This document shows positions 62,891 to 64,000 of a DNA stretch of 64,000 nt, piece after piece. Every line of letters begins with the position of its first letter. Position 1 is the stretch's first letter. The stretch lies in assembly GCA_030587525.1 (NCBI GenBank), contig JAUQYW010000652.1:1-64000 (forward strand), in the 5' to 3' direction. The notes below the pieces were generated by a model. The model did not search any database. It was not told the origin of the DNA and was given only the letters and a program-made list of their open reading frames with translations. The position numbers were made by a program, and so were the translations under genes. Source of the stretch: Candidatus Sigynarchaeota archaeon (lineage in GTDB: Archaea > Asgardarchaeota > Lokiarchaeia > Sigyniarchaeales > Sigyniarchaeaceae).

Positions 62891-63086
62891 TGTCCTACTA
62901 TTGAGGCAGCTAGATCACTCTTACTATGTGGTTGGACAAAGTTGGACACTCTGCCCGGGCGGGTCGTAAGAGGAAAACCGCAGGTTCCGAGTCAGAATCA
63001 AGACCAGAACCATATTGCCAGATTTCCATCAATATATTTAAAGCCCGATATATTTCTCGTCAAAAAACCTAGCCGGTATCGACTAC

Positions 63087-64000
63087 ATGGCCTCCCGGAA
63101 CCTTCAGAGCACGTTTGTTGGTGATGTCCAAGTTCGTCCACAATTTATGCGATTAGTTACGACTGTATCCACTGGCGACGAAACCCTGGCAGATTCAAGA
63201 ACGAGCTATGATATTTTTTACGATCACGTCGTAAGATTTCGTGACAGCATGGTAACTTGCTTGGGCACGGAAGATGTTGCTAATACCCACGAACTAATAA
63301 ATAACCTGGTTGATGACATCCTCGTCGTTTATTTCCTTTGCGATGCAGGACTCGTGAAAGTAGAGGGACAAATGATCCCGGGGTCGGTTCTCTTCTCCGA
63401 AAGTTGCCTGAACGATGGTAATTTTTTTAGAAATTTCGATGCGTTCGTCAATCTCATCACCGGGCAAACGGGTGCAGCTAGAATGGCGTCCATAAAGAGT
63501 CTTGAGTCGCTCCCGGTCGATCGAATGTTGTTTCACGCACCGCTTCTAGGAATCGTGGACACGTTAAAAACAGCACCATGGAACGAGGACTGGCGTGCAT
63601 TTTTCGGCTTTCTAAATACTCTCGAGTGGCGGTGTTCTGAAGATACCCACGGGAATTCCTGCCCAGGGGAGTCGATCACGCCGGCAATTCTCGGCGCGAT
63701 CCACGAACGCGACGCCGGAAAACCCTTGGATGCCCGAGCAAACCGGAAAAGAACAGCACGATTGGATGCAAAAAGCGCCCGGAAAAGCAAAGGTGTTTTT
63801 TACACCCCGAAAGATATCACCCGCTACATTTCCAGGAGAATCATCCACGGGTTTATTCTTAATCGGGTAAGTCTCTCTAATGATGACCTAATCGCTGCGA
63901 TCGACCGTGGATCCCCGGAAATGCTGAAAGCCGTCCTTGAAATTGCCCGTGACGTGAAAATCCTGGATCCTGCTTGCGGCACGGGGGAATTTCTCGTCAC
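63087..64000 (+). CDS. N6-adenine DNA methyltransferase / type IIG-like enzyme, cut by the window end
   Basis: At least 304 residues; no stop before the window ends. From the ATG at 63087: a helical N-terminal region with E-L-I-N-N-L-V-D-D-I-L-V-V-Y-F-L-C-D-A-G-L-V (the 'FLxxKGxx' stretch common in Eco57I/type IIG and BREX PglX-type enzymes), then basic K-S-K-G-V-F-Y-T-P-K-D-I-T-R-Y-I, the 'YTP' motif just before SAM motif I, and D-P-A-C-G-T-G-E-F-L at the very end. D-P-A-C-G-T-G is motif I of gamma-class N6-adenine methyltransferases. Whether it is a type IIG restriction enzyme, PglX or a stand-alone methyltransferase depends on the missing part. It is divergent from the CARF-PIN pair. Confidence 0.8.
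   Translation, partial: MASRNLQSTFVGDVQVRPQFMRLVTTVSTGDETLADSRTSYDIFYDHVVRFRDSMVTCLGTEDVANTHELINNLVDDILVVYFLCDAGLVKVEGQMIPGSVLFSESCLNDGNFFRNFDAFVNLITGQTGAARMASIKSLESLPVDRMLFHAPLLGIVDTLKTAPWNEDWRAFFGFLNTLEWRCSEDTHGNSCPGESITPAILGAIHERDAGKPLDARANRKRTARLDAKSARKSKGVFYTPKDITRYISRRIIHGFILNRVSLSNDDLIAAIDRGSPEMLKAVLEIARDVKILDPACGTGEFLV

Noticed and set aside
62930-63010. Stretch with GGACAAAG..., GCAGGTTCCGAGTC that recalls a tRNA T-arm
   Set aside because: No acceptor-stem pairing or anticodon arm could be built around it, so I do not call a tRNA.
1-64000. CRISPR array or insertion sequence
   Set aside because: No regularly spaced short direct repeats with unique spacers and no transposase gene were seen; the regular repeats present lie inside coding regions (PKD, GESQIK, TPR, Ig-like).

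Overview
The window reads as a piece of an Asgard (Promethearchaeota-type) archaeal genome. The evidence is a Rab/Ras-like small GTPase fused to a long C-terminal region, an eEF1A-like GTPase paralogue, a giant surface protein whose cytosolic tail carries a binuclear zinc module and a longin/roadblock-like domain, a four-subunit archaeal-type pyruvate:ferredoxin oxidoreductase, a branched-chain polyamine synthase, and TATA-box promoters a short distance upstream of starts. Base composition is roughly balanced. The exact class (Loki-, Thor- or another lineage) cannot be decided from the sequence alone. No rRNA, convincing tRNA, CRISPR array or insertion sequence was seen.

Layout. 0-10 kb: a Panacea/SocA-like protein, a PKD-repeat surface protein with cytosolic zinc ribbons, a decayed aldo/keto reductase, the small-GTPase fusion, a neutral-ceramidase-like hydrolase and a PIN-domain remnant. 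10-16 kb: three exported membrane-anchored proteins, namely a CTERM-like protein, a legumain-like C13 peptidase and a propeller/FN3/calcium-repeat protein. 16-28 kb: a carbohydrate-oriented block (beta-propeller hydrolase-like protein, CE15-like esterase, membrane-anchored barrel-like protein, MOP-type flippase and a companion membrane protein), interrupted by a SIR2-TPR protein and a methyltransferase. 28-39 kb: an accessory block with a CHAT protease overlapping an eEF1A-like GTPase with altered GTPase motifs, an LRR/winged-helix protein, a tandem pair of unknown paralogues, an acylglycerolphosphate-type acyltransferase and a second SIR2-TPR protein. 39-50 kb: a 2732-residue receptor-like surface protein, a GH57/GH38-like hydrolase and a membrane protein. 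50-62 kb: core metabolism and RNA work (BpsA, porGDAB, NSUN-like methyltransferase, UDP-glucuronate decarboxylase-like enzyme, RACo-like activator, RNase J-like beta-CASP protein). 61.3-64 kb: an overlapping CARF-like + PIN nuclease pair and the start of an N6-adenine methyltransferase/type IIG-like enzyme that runs off the window.

How it fits together. Metabolism points to an anaerobe that oxidises pyruvate with ferredoxin and uses corrinoid methyl transfer. The surface proteins with cytosolic zinc modules look like receptors or scaffolds. Four separate immune or stress-type modules lie in one 64-kb window: two SIR2-TPR proteins, CHAT + eEF1A-like (+ LRR), CARF + PIN, and a DNA methyltransferase. 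The least familiar is the CHAT/eEF1A-like pair at 27.8-32.1 kb. The eEF1A paralogue has Asn where elongation factors keep the catalytic His and NFMD where they keep NKxD, and its gene overlaps a protease gene with an intact His/Cys dyad.
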